Positions 21,625 through 28,203 of a stretch of DNA of 34,361 nt are shown here, piece after piece (the stretch's first letter is position 1; each line of letters opens with the position of its first letter). The stretch is from NCBI GenBank assembly GCA_002403075.1, contig DHHB01000060.1, positions 1 through 34,361 of the forward strand. Direction: 5' to 3'. Made by a program: the position numbers and the translations under genes. Origin of the DNA: a bacterium UBP1_UBA4783. Lineage in GTDB: Bacteria > Krumholzibacteriota > Krumholzibacteriia > Krumholzibacteriales > Krumholzibacteriaceae. A model generated the notes under the pieces. The model searched no databases. It was not told the origin of the DNA and worked only from the letters and a program-made list of their open reading frames with translations.

Positions 21625-24416
21625 CGCGGCTCCGTCCCCTCCCCCGCGGGAACGCCCGCCCGGCGCCTCGCTCTCGATCTCTCGATGTGGGAAGCGGCCT
21701 GCGCGGCCGCGGCGCCCGCGTGCAGGATCGAATCGGGGATATCCATCGGTCCGGCCGCCGTTCCCGCGGCGAAGACCCCCTCGATGCTCGTGCGTCCGGG
21801 GTTCACGTGCTCCTCCGGCTCACGGACGAAGAGCGTGCCGTCCGCTTCGAGCCGCTCGCCGGCGAAGAGCCGCAGTGCGTCCGGATTCGGAAGCATGCCC
21901 ACCGACAGGACGACGAGATCGTGCTCCGCCTCGCGCACGGCGCCGCCCCCGTCGATGTCCTCGTAGCGCAGGACGAGATTTCCGTTTTCCTTCTCCGCGA
22001 TCTTCGCGACCTTTCCCTTCACGAAGCGCACGCCCATCCCCCTCGTCTGCTCGTAGAACTCGTCGTACCCCTTGCCGAAGGCGCGGATGTCGATGAAGTA
22101 CATGGTGATGTCGGCGACGGGCAGCGCGCCGAGAAGAAGCTGCGCCTGTTTGATCGAGTACATGCAGCAGACGCGCGAGCAGATCGGATGGTCGACGGTG
22201 CGGTCCCGCGAGCCGACGCAGAATACGTAGGCGATGTTGTTCGGCACCTTCCCGTCCGAGGGCCTCAGGACGTAGTTGTAGGGGCGCGTCGGGGCGACGA
22301 GCCGGTCCATCTGCATCGCCGTGACAACGTTCGCGTACGCGCCGAAGCCGTAGCGGTCCATGAGCTCCGCCGGGAAGAGCCGGAAGCCCGTCGAGACGAC
22401 GACGGCGTCCGCCTCGATCTCCTCCTCGACCGCGCGCATGTCGAAATCGACGGCGCCGGCGGGGCAGACGATGCTGCATTGCCGACACTCGCTGCAGATA
22501 CCGCAGTTGAGGCAGTTCGACGCGCTCGCGAGCGCCTCCTCCTCGGTGAGCGGCTCCTGCACCTCGCTGAAATTCCGTATCCGGAGATCCGCCGGCAGCT
22601 CGCGCATGTCGACGTGCGCCGCGGTATATCCGGTCTGGCGGGCGAGCACCGCGTCTTTGTCCGCGGCGGGAAGCTTCGGTTCGAACTCGACCCCCTCGAG
22701 CGGTTCTCCTCGAAGCCGCCGGTCGATGTAGAACGCGGCCCGCTTCCCGTGCCCGATAGCCTCCACGATCGTCGCGGGCCCGGTCACCGCGTCACCCCCG
22801 GCGAAAACGCCGCCCACGCGCGTCTCGAGCGTGATCGGATCGGCCGCGATCGCTCCGTTCTTTCCGAGCTCGAGCCCCTCGCGCTCGAAGACGGCCGTCG
22901 GAGATTTCTGGCCGATGGCGACGAAGACGACCTCCGCGGGTATCGTTCGTCTCTTGCGGTCGTCGTACCGGAGCGTCCGCGAACCGTCGGGCGCGACGGC
23001 GGAAACCGAGCGCACGATCTCGACGCCGGCGACCCGGTCTCCTTCGAGCACGAAGCGTCTCGGCGACATGCGCTCGTGAATCGTCACGCCTTCGGCGAGC
23101 GCGTCGTCTATCTCCTCGCGCGAGGCGGGCATTTCGTTCATCGCGCGGCGGTAGACGATCCCGACCGACGCCGCGCCGAGTCTCCGCGCCGTTCTCGCCA
23201 CGTCGATCGCGGCGTTTCCGCCGCCGATCACCACGACGCGCTTGCCCGTGAGATCGATCTTCACGCCGAGGCTCGCTTCGGCCAGCATCGCGATGCCGCT
23301 CGTGATCCCGGCTGCGTCCTCCCCTTCGATGTCGAGCCGTATCGGAATGGGGGCGCCGACGGAGACGAATACGGCGTCGTAGCCGCTCCCGCGGAGTTTC
23401 GAAAGCGACTCCATCCTGACGCCGGTCCGGATCTCGACGCCGAGGGCGGTCACGTTCTCGATGTCGCGGTCGACGATCTCTCTCGGCAGCCGGTACGGCG
23501 GCAGCCCCGATCGGAGCATGCCGCCCGGCTTCGCCTCCGCCTCGAAGATCGTGACGCCGTGCCCTTTCCTCGCGAGGAAGTACGCGGCGGAAAGGCCGGC
23601 GGGCCCGGAGCCGATGACGGCGACCCGCTTCCCGCTTCGCTCCGACGGCGGGCCGTACGCGGGCTCCGGATGCCGCTCGTAGTACCAGTCGGCGATGAAG
23701 CGCTTGAGAAGCCTGATGTGGGGGGCGTCGCCGATCCGTTCGCGGGTGCATTCGGGTTGGCACGGCGCGTAGCAGGCGCGTCCGAGGCTTCCGACGAGCG
23801 GCGCGTCCTCCATGATAAGGTTGAAGGCCTGCTCGAAATCGCCCCTGCGCGCGAGCGATATGTAACCGTTCGCCTTGATCCCCGCGGGGCACGCGTACGT
23901 GCAGGGCGAGGTCCCCTCCCGCGTGATGACCGCTTTCTTCGGAACGGCCTGCGGAAAGGCGATATTCGCCGCGCGGCGCGACACGAGCTCGAAGTTGAAC
24001 TCGTCGGGCACGGTGACCGAGCAGACCTTCTCGCAATCCTGGCACCCGGTGCATTTCTCGAAATCGACGTAGGTGGGCTTGCGGATCACCGTGGCGGCGA
24101 AGGCGCCGTCCGCGCCGCGGCGGATCTCCCGGACCTCGGCGTACACGCGAAGGTCGACGTTCGGATGGCTCGCCGCGACGGCCATCTTCGGTGTCGAGAT
24201 GCAGCTCGCGCAATCGAGCGTCGGAAAGACCTTGCTGAGAAGGATCATCTTCCCGCCGATGCTCGGCTCCTTTTCGACGAGGAGCACCCGGTATCCCATG
24301 TCGCCGAGGCTGACGGCCGACTCCATGCCGGCGATGCCGCCGCCGACGACGAGGGCGTCGTACCGGCCGCCCGCCGGGGCTTCGTCGCGCGCCGCCTTCT
24401 CCGCCGGACCGGCCAT
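21621..24416 (-). CDS. HdrA with an embedded GltD/NfnB-type NADPH module (931 aa fusion)
   Basis: The order is unusual. Residues 18-135 are the first part of HdrA: FAD site VVGGGIAGMES, the TLDCASCISTPKM cysteines 69/72 and a [4Fe-4S] site CTGCQDCEKVC (122-132). Residues about 165-580 are a complete glutamate-synthase small-subunit/NfnB-like module: CTYACPAGI and CYAPCQPEC cluster cysteines, FAD site VIGSGPAGLSAAY (268-280), NAD(P)H site VIGGGNAAIDVA (396-407) and GGDAVTGPATIVEAI. Residues about 630-925 resume HdrA with CLNCGICSECRQCSIVCP, FCVGSRDR, CSRVCCMYSIKQA and the FAD closing motif GVFAAGTAAGPMDIPDS. It would connect NAD(P)H to the Hdr/Qmo flavins. It lies between mvhD (gap 6) and the second hdrA (overlap 4). 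Confidence 0.9.
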   Translation of the reverse strand: MAGPAEKAARDEAPAGGRYDALVVGGGIAGMESAVSLGDMGYRVLLVEKEPSIGGKMILLSKVFPTLDCASCISTPKMAVAASHPNVDLRVYAEVREIRRGADGAFAATVIRKPTYVDFEKCTGCQDCEKVCSVTVPDEFNFELVSRRAANIAFPQAVPKKAVITREGTSPCTYACPAGIKANGYISLARRGDFEQAFNLIMEDAPLVGSLGRACYAPCQPECTRERIGDAPHIRLLKRFIADWYYERHPEPAYGPPSERSGKRVAVIGSGPAGLSAAYFLARKGHGVTIFEAEAKPGGMLRSGLPPYRLPREIVDRDIENVTALGVEIRTGVRMESLSKLRGSGYDAVFVSVGAPIPIRLDIEGEDAAGITSGIAMLAEASLGVKIDLTGKRVVVIGGGNAAIDVARTARRLGAASVGIVYRRAMNEMPASREEIDDALAEGVTIHERMSPRRFVLEGDRVAGVEIVRSVSAVAPDGSRTLRYDDRKRRTIPAEVVFVAIGQKSPTAVFEREGLELGKNGAIAADPITLETRVGGVFAGGDAVTGPATIVEAIGHGKRAAFYIDRRLRGEPLEGVEFEPKLPAADKDAVLARQTGYTAAHVDMRELPADLRIRNFSEVQEPLTEEEALASASNCLNCGICSECRQCSIVCPAGAVDFDMRAVEEEIEADAVVVSTGFRLFPAELMDRYGFGAYANVVTAMQMDRLVAPTRPYNYVLRPSDGKVPNNIAYVFCVGSRDRTVDHPICSRVCCMYSIKQAQLLLGALPVADITMYFIDIRAFGKGYDEFYEQTRGMGVRFVKGKVAKIAEKENGNLVLRYEDIDGGGAVREAEHDLVVLSVGMLPNPDALRLFAGERLEADGTLFVREPEEHVNPGRTSIEGVFAAGTAAGPMDIPDSILHAGAAAAQAASHIERSRARRRAGVPAGEGTEPR

Positions 24417-24422
24417 TGCCTC

Positions 24423-24833
24423 CTACGCCGCCTTTCTCGCCGGCCCGAGCTTTCGCAGGGCCTCGCCGAACTGTTTCATGTGTTTTTGGAACGCCTCCGC
24501 GCACACCGAGCAGAGGGCCGCCATCTTGACGCGCTGCGGCTCGACGGACCGCTCCCGCAGGAGCGCCTGCGCCGCCGACACGATCTTCGCCGTCCTCGCC
24601 GTGCAATCGGGGACGAGCGCGCAGTCGCTTCCGTCCGCCGCGATGAACACGCCGTCGAACCCCCGCGCGATGGCGTGGACGATCCACTGCGGCTTGATGC
24701 CGCTCGAGCACGGGAGCGTGATCACGTACACGTTCGGGGAGTAGTGCATCTTGTTCCGCCCGGCGAGATCGATCCCGGGGTCGGAAACGGTGTCCGTCGA
24801 GAACACGAGTATCTTGGGCGTGAAATCGCTCAT
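24423..24833 (-). CDS. MvhD/FlpD-like iron-sulfur protein (136 aa)
   Basis: MvhD-family proteins carry a [2Fe-2S] centre and pass electrons between a donor enzyme and HdrA. Recognisable parts are the N-terminal strand PKILVFSTDTVSDPGIDLAG, LPCSSGIKPQWIVHAIARGFDGVFIAADGSDC (about 41-71) and VPDCTARTAKIVSAAQALL (about 74-92), with a later pair LCSVC. In classical members the middle motif reads like GADGV.V.GC.PGDC; here the GC is replaced by AAD, so cluster ligation may differ. In QmoB this domain is fused to the C-terminus of HdrA, whereas here it is separate, 6 bases before the 931-residue HdrA gene. GGAGG precedes ATG 24833. Confidence 0.85.
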   Translation of the reverse strand: MSDFTPKILVFSTDTVSDPGIDLAGRNKMHYSPNVYVITLPCSSGIKPQWIVHAIARGFDGVFIAADGSDCALVPDCTARTAKIVSAAQALLRERSVEPQRVKMAALCSVCAEAFQKHMKQFGEALRKLGPARKAA

Positions 24834-24873
24834 GCCGATCCTCCGCGCCCCGCCGCGTCCGCGGCGCGGCGTA

Positions 24874-25170
24874 TCAGGGACCGAATATCTTCTCCATGCT
24901 CCGGACGATCGCGGGGATCCGGGGATCCGCGATGCGGTAACGGACGCTCGTTCCCGTCCGGCGCGCCTTCACGAGACCCTCGCGGCGCATGCGCGAGAGA
25001 TGCTGCGAGATGACGGGCTGCGGGGCGCCGCATACCTTCTGGAGATCGCTCACCGCCGCCTCCCCCTCGCAGAGACAGCAGAGGAGAAAGAGGCGCTGCG
25101 GATGCGACAGCGTCTTGAATATCGCCGCGATCCTCGCGCAGCGCTTCTTCTCCTGTGAACCTTTCGCCAT
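24874..25170 (-). CDS. ArsR-family repressor, BigR/SqrR-like with altered cysteines (98 aa)
   Basis: The winged helix follows KTLSHPQRLFLLCCLCEGEAAVSDLQKVCGAPQPVISQHLSRMRREGLVKARRTGTSVRYRI, very close in pattern to the persulfide sensors BigR and SqrR. Cys31 matches the first sensing cysteine of BigR (LVCTL), but the second, at the C-terminus (TIFC in BigR), is Gly here (KIFGP). Extra cysteines sit at 11, 32, 34 and 47. It lies inside the sulfur operon and probably represses it through the inverted repeat at 25936-25975. ATG 25170 has GGAG directly against it; TTG 25179, overlapping the previous stop as TTGA, is an alternative start that would add three residues. Confidence 0.9.
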   Translation of the reverse strand: MAKGSQEKKRCARIAAIFKTLSHPQRLFLLCCLCEGEAAVSDLQKVCGAPQPVISQHLSRMRREGLVKARRTGTSVRYRIADPRIPAIVRSMEKIFGP

Positions 25171-25175
25171 CTCCG

Positions 25176-25589
25176 TCAATCCGCGGCGGCGCCTCCGCGG
25201 CTCTCGATTCCGTCGAGCACGCGGCGCAGGGCGGCGCGAACCGTCCCGGCCAGATCCGCGAGCCCGGGGTTGCCGACCGCTTGCATGCTTTCCGCCGGAT
25301 CGATCGTCGAGACCTCCGTCGCCCCGCCGTCCGTTTCCTGCACGACGAGGTTGCAGGGGAGCATCACGCCGATCTTGTTCTCGGCCTGCAGGGCCCGGTG
25401 CGCGAGCCCCGGATTGCACGCGCCGAGGATCCGGTATTTCCGGAATGGAACGTCCAGCTTCTTTTTCAGGATCCCCGAGACGTCCACCTCCGAGACGACC
25501 CCGAACCCCTCCGCTTTGAGCCCGGCGATCGTCCTCTCGAGGGCCTTCTCGAACGGCACGGATACCGTCTTCGTCATGTAGTAGCTCAT
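25176..25589 (-). CDS. DUF302 family protein (137 aa)
   Basis: The DUF302 pattern is clear: YYMTKTVSVPFEKALERTIAGLKAEGFGVVSEVDV at the start, RILGACNPGLAHRALQAENKIGVMLPCNLVVQE in the middle (cysteines about 60 and 80), and a C-terminal VSTIDPAESMQAVGNPGLADLAG. Proteins of this family are small, soluble or membrane-tethered, often lie near sulfur or redox genes, and have no settled role. A binding or carrier function for a small thiol or sulfide species would fit the conserved cysteine, but is a guess. GGAGG precedes ATG 25589 by nine bases; the gene follows tusA by 32 bases. Confidence 0.9.
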   Translation of the reverse strand: MSYYMTKTVSVPFEKALERTIAGLKAEGFGVVSEVDVSGILKKKLDVPFRKYRILGACNPGLAHRALQAENKIGVMLPCNLVVQETDGGATEVSTIDPAESMQAVGNPGLADLAGTVRAALRRVLDGIESRGGAAAD

Positions 25590-25621
25590 CGCGCGTCGCC
25601 TCCTCCCGGGCGCGGACGCGT

Positions 25622-25876
25622 CTATTTCGTCTTGCGTACGAACAGGCGCCAGAACCCCGCGTCCTCGATGACCCCGAGAAACTCGTACTGCATCTTCTTC
25701 GTCCAGGCGGGGATGTCGTTGTTCGTCCCCTCGTCCGAGGAGAGGACCTCCATGACGCCTCCCACCGGCACCGCCGCCATCGATTTCTTGGCCTCGAGCA
25801 GCGGCCCGGGGCAGGCCATGCCCCGCGCGTCGACGACCTTCGCGGTCGCGAGGGATTTCAGTTCGTTCTCGTCCAT
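25622..25876 (-). CDS. tusA: TusA-family sulfur-carrier protein (84 aa)
   Basis: The hallmark DARGMACPGPLLEAKKSM places the persulfide-carrying Cys22 at the start of the first helix, followed by VMEVLSSDEGTNNDIPAWTKKMQYEFLGVIEDAGFWRLFVRK, the usual TusA/SirA end. TusA receives sulfane sulfur from cysteine desulfurases or rhodaneses and hands it to DsrE-type proteins or thiolation enzymes. It is the first gene of the nine-gene operon, with AAGGAG seven bases before ATG 25876 and a near-consensus promoter about 80 bases upstream. The divergent PLP enzyme could supply its sulfur and the DsrE2 protein at the operon end could accept it. Confidence 0.93.
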   Translation of the reverse strand: MDENELKSLATAKVVDARGMACPGPLLEAKKSMAAVPVGGVMEVLSSDEGTNNDIPAWTKKMQYEFLGVIEDAGFWRLFVRKTK

Positions 25877-25935
25877 TCGTCGGCTCCTTGTCGTTCGGTG
25901 GGGCGCCGCGCCGCTCGGCGGGTCGCCGGGACGCG

Positions 25936-25975
25936 ATACATTAAAATATGCTAATATTATATTTATTTAATGTAT
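25936..25975. promoter_or_regulatory. Perfect 10+10 inverted repeat, probable ArsR operator
   Basis: ATACATTAAA (25936-25945) and TTTAATGTAT (25966-25975) are exact reverse complements separated by 20 bases of AT-rich sequence, about three helical turns between half-site centres. The repeat spans the -10 box and most of the spacer of the sulfur-operon promoter, so a bound repressor would block transcription. The ArsR gene inside the operon is the obvious candidate binder. The plus-strand promoter at 26002-26030 lies outside it but within reach. Confidence 0.7.
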
Positions 25976-25984
25976 TGCCGTCAA
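25956..25984 (-). promoter_or_regulatory. Strong sigma70-type promoter of the sulfur/Hdr operon
   Basis: On the minus strand TTGACG (25984-25979) and a perfect TATAAT (25961-25956) are exactly 17 bases apart, one mismatch from consensus. Transcripts would start near 25949, giving a leader of about 70 bases before tusA. Confidence 0.8.
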
Positions 25985-26001
25985 CCGTTATTTCGGCCGT
26001 C

Positions 26002-26030
26002 TTGACAGCGGCGCCGCCGTCCGCTACTGT
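26002..26030 (+). promoter_or_regulatory. Candidate promoter of the PLP enzyme gene
   Basis: A consensus TTGACA (26002-26007) is followed after 17 bases by TACTGT (26025-26030), which keeps the key first TA and last T of a -10 box. The start codon is 33 bases further on. Confidence 0.6.
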
Positions 26031-26062
26031 AGGGGGACGGCAACTCGGCGGGAGGACGATCG

Positions 26063-27490
26063 ATGGACGCGCGGCGAACGACATCCCGCGCCGGGCGATC
26101 CGGCGCGGACTACGAGGAGTTTCTTGAGCGGTACCCGGGGTACGCCGCCGACGACGCGGACGCGCTCCGGGCGCGGGAGTTCTCCCGGCTCGACCGCCTC
26201 GGGCACGTCTACCTCGACTATACCGGCGGCGGGCTCTACGGGGAATCGCAGGTGCGCGGCCACGCCGGGTTCCTCCTCGACGCCGTCCTCGGCAACCCCC
26301 ATTCCACGAATCCGACGTCGATCGTCGCGACCGATTACGTCGAGCGGTGCCGCCGGCGCATACTCGACTTTTTCAACGCCTCGCCGGAGGAATACGTCCC
26401 CGTTCTGACCGCGAACGCCACGCACGGCCTGAAGCTCGTCGGCGAGGGGTATCCCTTCTGCGCCGGGGACGTCCTACTCCTCAGCTTCGACAACCACAAC
26501 TCGGTGAACGGCATCCGCGAGTACGACCGCGTCCACGGCGCCGTGACGAAGTACGTCCCCGTGATGCCCCCCGACATGCGCATACTCGACTGCGTGCTCG
26601 AACGCCTCCTCGCCGAGAGCCACCGGACCTGCAACAGGCTCTTCGCGTATCCGGCGCAGTCGAACTTCTCCGGCGTCCAGCATCCCCTCGAATGGATCGA
26701 CCGCGCCCACGACGCCGGCTGGGACGTGCTCCTCGACGCCGCGGCCTTCGTGCCGACGAACCGTCTCGATCTCGGACGTCATCGCCCCGATTTCGTCGCG
26801 GTCTCGTTCTACAAGATGTTCGGCTATCCGACCGGCGTCGGCGCCCTCATCGCGCGCCGCGACGCGCTCGAGAAGCTCCAGCGCCCGTGGTTCGCGGGCG
26901 GCACGATCACCGTCGCCTCGGTGCAGGCCGACCGGCACTTCCTCGCGGCGGGCGCGCAGGGGTTCGAGGACGGCACGCTCAACTACGCGTGCCTACCGGC
27001 GGTCGAGCGGGGGCTCGATTTTCTCGACTCGGTCGGCCTCGACGCGGTTCATTCCCGCGTCATGAGCCTCGCCGGATGGATACTCGAGAAGATGTCGTCG
27101 CTGACGCACGCGAACGGCCGCCCGGTCGTCCGCGTGTACGGCCCGGCGGATACGTCGATGCGCGGCGCGACGATCGCGTTCAACGTATACGACGGCGCCG
27201 GAGAAACGATAAGCCATCTCTTCGTGGAGGAGCGGGCGAACCGCAGAAACATTTCGCTCCGCACGGGGTGTTTCTGCAACCCCGGCGCGGGCGAGCTCGC
27301 TCTCGGCATATCGAGGGAAGAGATGATGCAGTGTCTCGACCGTTCGGGCGCGCGCATGTCGCTCGACCAGTTCCGGCAGTGCATCGACGGCAAGAGCACC
27401 GGCGCGGTGCGCATCTCGCTCGGCCTCGCCTCGAACTTCGAGGACGCGGCGGCCTTCCTGCGGTTCCTCGGCGAATTCCGCGAAAACTGA
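26063..27490 (+). CDS. Class V PLP enzyme related to the Moco-sulfurase N-domain / cysteine desulfurases (475 aa)
   Basis: The sequence follows the N-terminal domain of molybdenum cofactor sulfurase: YLDYTGGGLY, GNPHSTNPTS, FSGVQHPLEWI, VLLDAAAFVPTN, the PLP lysine Lys251 in SFYKMFGYPTGVGALI, and RTGCFCNPGAG with candidate sulfur-carrying Cys403/Cys405. Members remove sulfur from cysteine as an enzyme-bound persulfide. The MOSC domain that follows in MOCOS is absent: the protein ends right after the PLP fold (FLGEFREN). GGGAGG lies seven bases before ATG 26063. It is divergent from the tusA-led operon across a shared regulatory region, so sulfur release feeding TusA is an attractive inference. 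A different amino-acid substrate is possible. Confidence 0.87.
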   Translation: MDARRTTSRAGRSGADYEEFLERYPGYAADDADALRAREFSRLDRLGHVYLDYTGGGLYGESQVRGHAGFLLDAVLGNPHSTNPTSIVATDYVERCRRRILDFFNASPEEYVPVLTANATHGLKLVGEGYPFCAGDVLLLSFDNHNSVNGIREYDRVHGAVTKYVPVMPPDMRILDCVLERLLAESHRTCNRLFAYPAQSNFSGVQHPLEWIDRAHDAGWDVLLDAAAFVPTNRLDLGRHRPDFVAVSFYKMFGYPTGVGALIARRDALEKLQRPWFAGGTITVASVQADRHFLAAGAQGFEDGTLNYACLPAVERGLDFLDSVGLDAVHSRVMSLAGWILEKMSSLTHANGRPVVRVYGPADTSMRGATIAFNVYDGAGETISHLFVEERANRRNISLRTGCFCNPGAGELALGISREEMMQCLDRSGARMSLDQFRQCIDGKSTGAVRISLGLASNFEDAAAFLRFLGEFREN

Positions 27491-27508
27491 TCCCTCGAAA
27501 ACAAAGAA

Positions 27509-27538
27509 GCGCCCCCGGAACGCCGGTTCCGGGGGCGC
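27509..27538. terminator. Bidirectional terminator hairpin between convergent genes
   Basis: A perfect 13-bp stem GCGCCCCCGGAAC/GTTCCGGGGGCGC with a 4-base loop lies 18 bases after the PLP-enzyme stop. On the minus strand it is followed by TTCTTTGTTTTC, a good U-rich tail for the secreted-protein gene ending at 27599; the plus-strand tail (GTTTCT) is weaker. Confidence 0.82.
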
Positions 27539-27598
27539 CGCGTTTCTACCGTCGGGCACGGGGCGCGACCCGGGCTTCGCGCGGACCCCGCCGCCCCG

Positions 27599-27964
27599 CT
27601 ACTTGCCCGAGCGCTGATTCCTGTTCGTGTATCGGTAGACGTTCCCCTCGCAGGTTCCGTCGCGCTTCTGGTCGCGGATACGGATACGGTCTCGATCGGG
27701 GACGCCGTCGCCCTCGCCGCCGCACGGACCCGAGCCGAGCGCCGGACCGAGCTTGCCGTAGCCGGTACCGTCCTCGGGGCGAACGTAATCGGGATCTATG
27801 CAGTTCGGCACGCCGTCGCCGTCGTCATCCCTGAACCACTGATGGAAATACTTGAACGCGTAGCTGTGCTCATGCCGGTTCTTGTCGCCCCCGGCCATCA
27901 CCGACGGCGCGGCGAGAACGAATACGACGATCATGACGGCGAGTATCGAAAAAAACTTGCGCAT
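27599..27964 (-). CDS. Small secreted protein with a DxDxDG calcium-loop motif (121 aa)
   Basis: ATG 27964 is fixed by AGGAGG six bases upstream and starts a classical signal peptide (Arg-Lys, hydrophobic 4-20, cleavage near VMAGG). The mature protein has DDDGDGVPNCIDPDYV at 46-61, the thrombospondin-type-3/dockerin-like calcium loop, and a second partial copy GGEGDGVPDRD at 82-92, with cysteines at 55, 81 and 105. The end is basic. Such motifs bind calcium in exported proteins; no wider family is evident and the role is unknown. Upstream, 27965-28203 holds no gene, only a short dyad GCAACTTGTTGC near 28072. Confidence 0.82.
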   Translation of the reverse strand: MRKFFSILAVMIVVFVLAAPSVMAGGDKNRHEHSYAFKYFHQWFRDDDGDGVPNCIDPDYVRPEDGTGYGKLGPALGSGPCGGEGDGVPDRDRIRIRDQKRDGTCEGNVYRYTNRNQRSGK

Positions 27965-28203
27965 GGCGATCCTCCTTGTGCTCATGGTGTGCTCTCTCTC
28001 GCCCGGTCTTCGGTAACGGTAAAGAGCAATGCGGGGGCCATGGCTGGGATATTGTCGTATCTGATATAGCGGCAACTTGTTGCAAGATCGGCGCGGCGCG
28101 GCCGGCTATCGCCGGTTGAACGATACGGTACACGGGACCCGTTCGAAAGCACCGGGCGGTGCAGAGGCTTCGGCGGCGGAGGCCCGCGATACCTCGGCGC
28201 TTC

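Noticed and set aside
17978..25876. Methanogen-type heterodisulfide reductase locus
   Set aside because: No HdrB/HdrC CCG-domain proteins are present and the membrane subunit is of QmoC type; coenzyme M/B chemistry is not supported.
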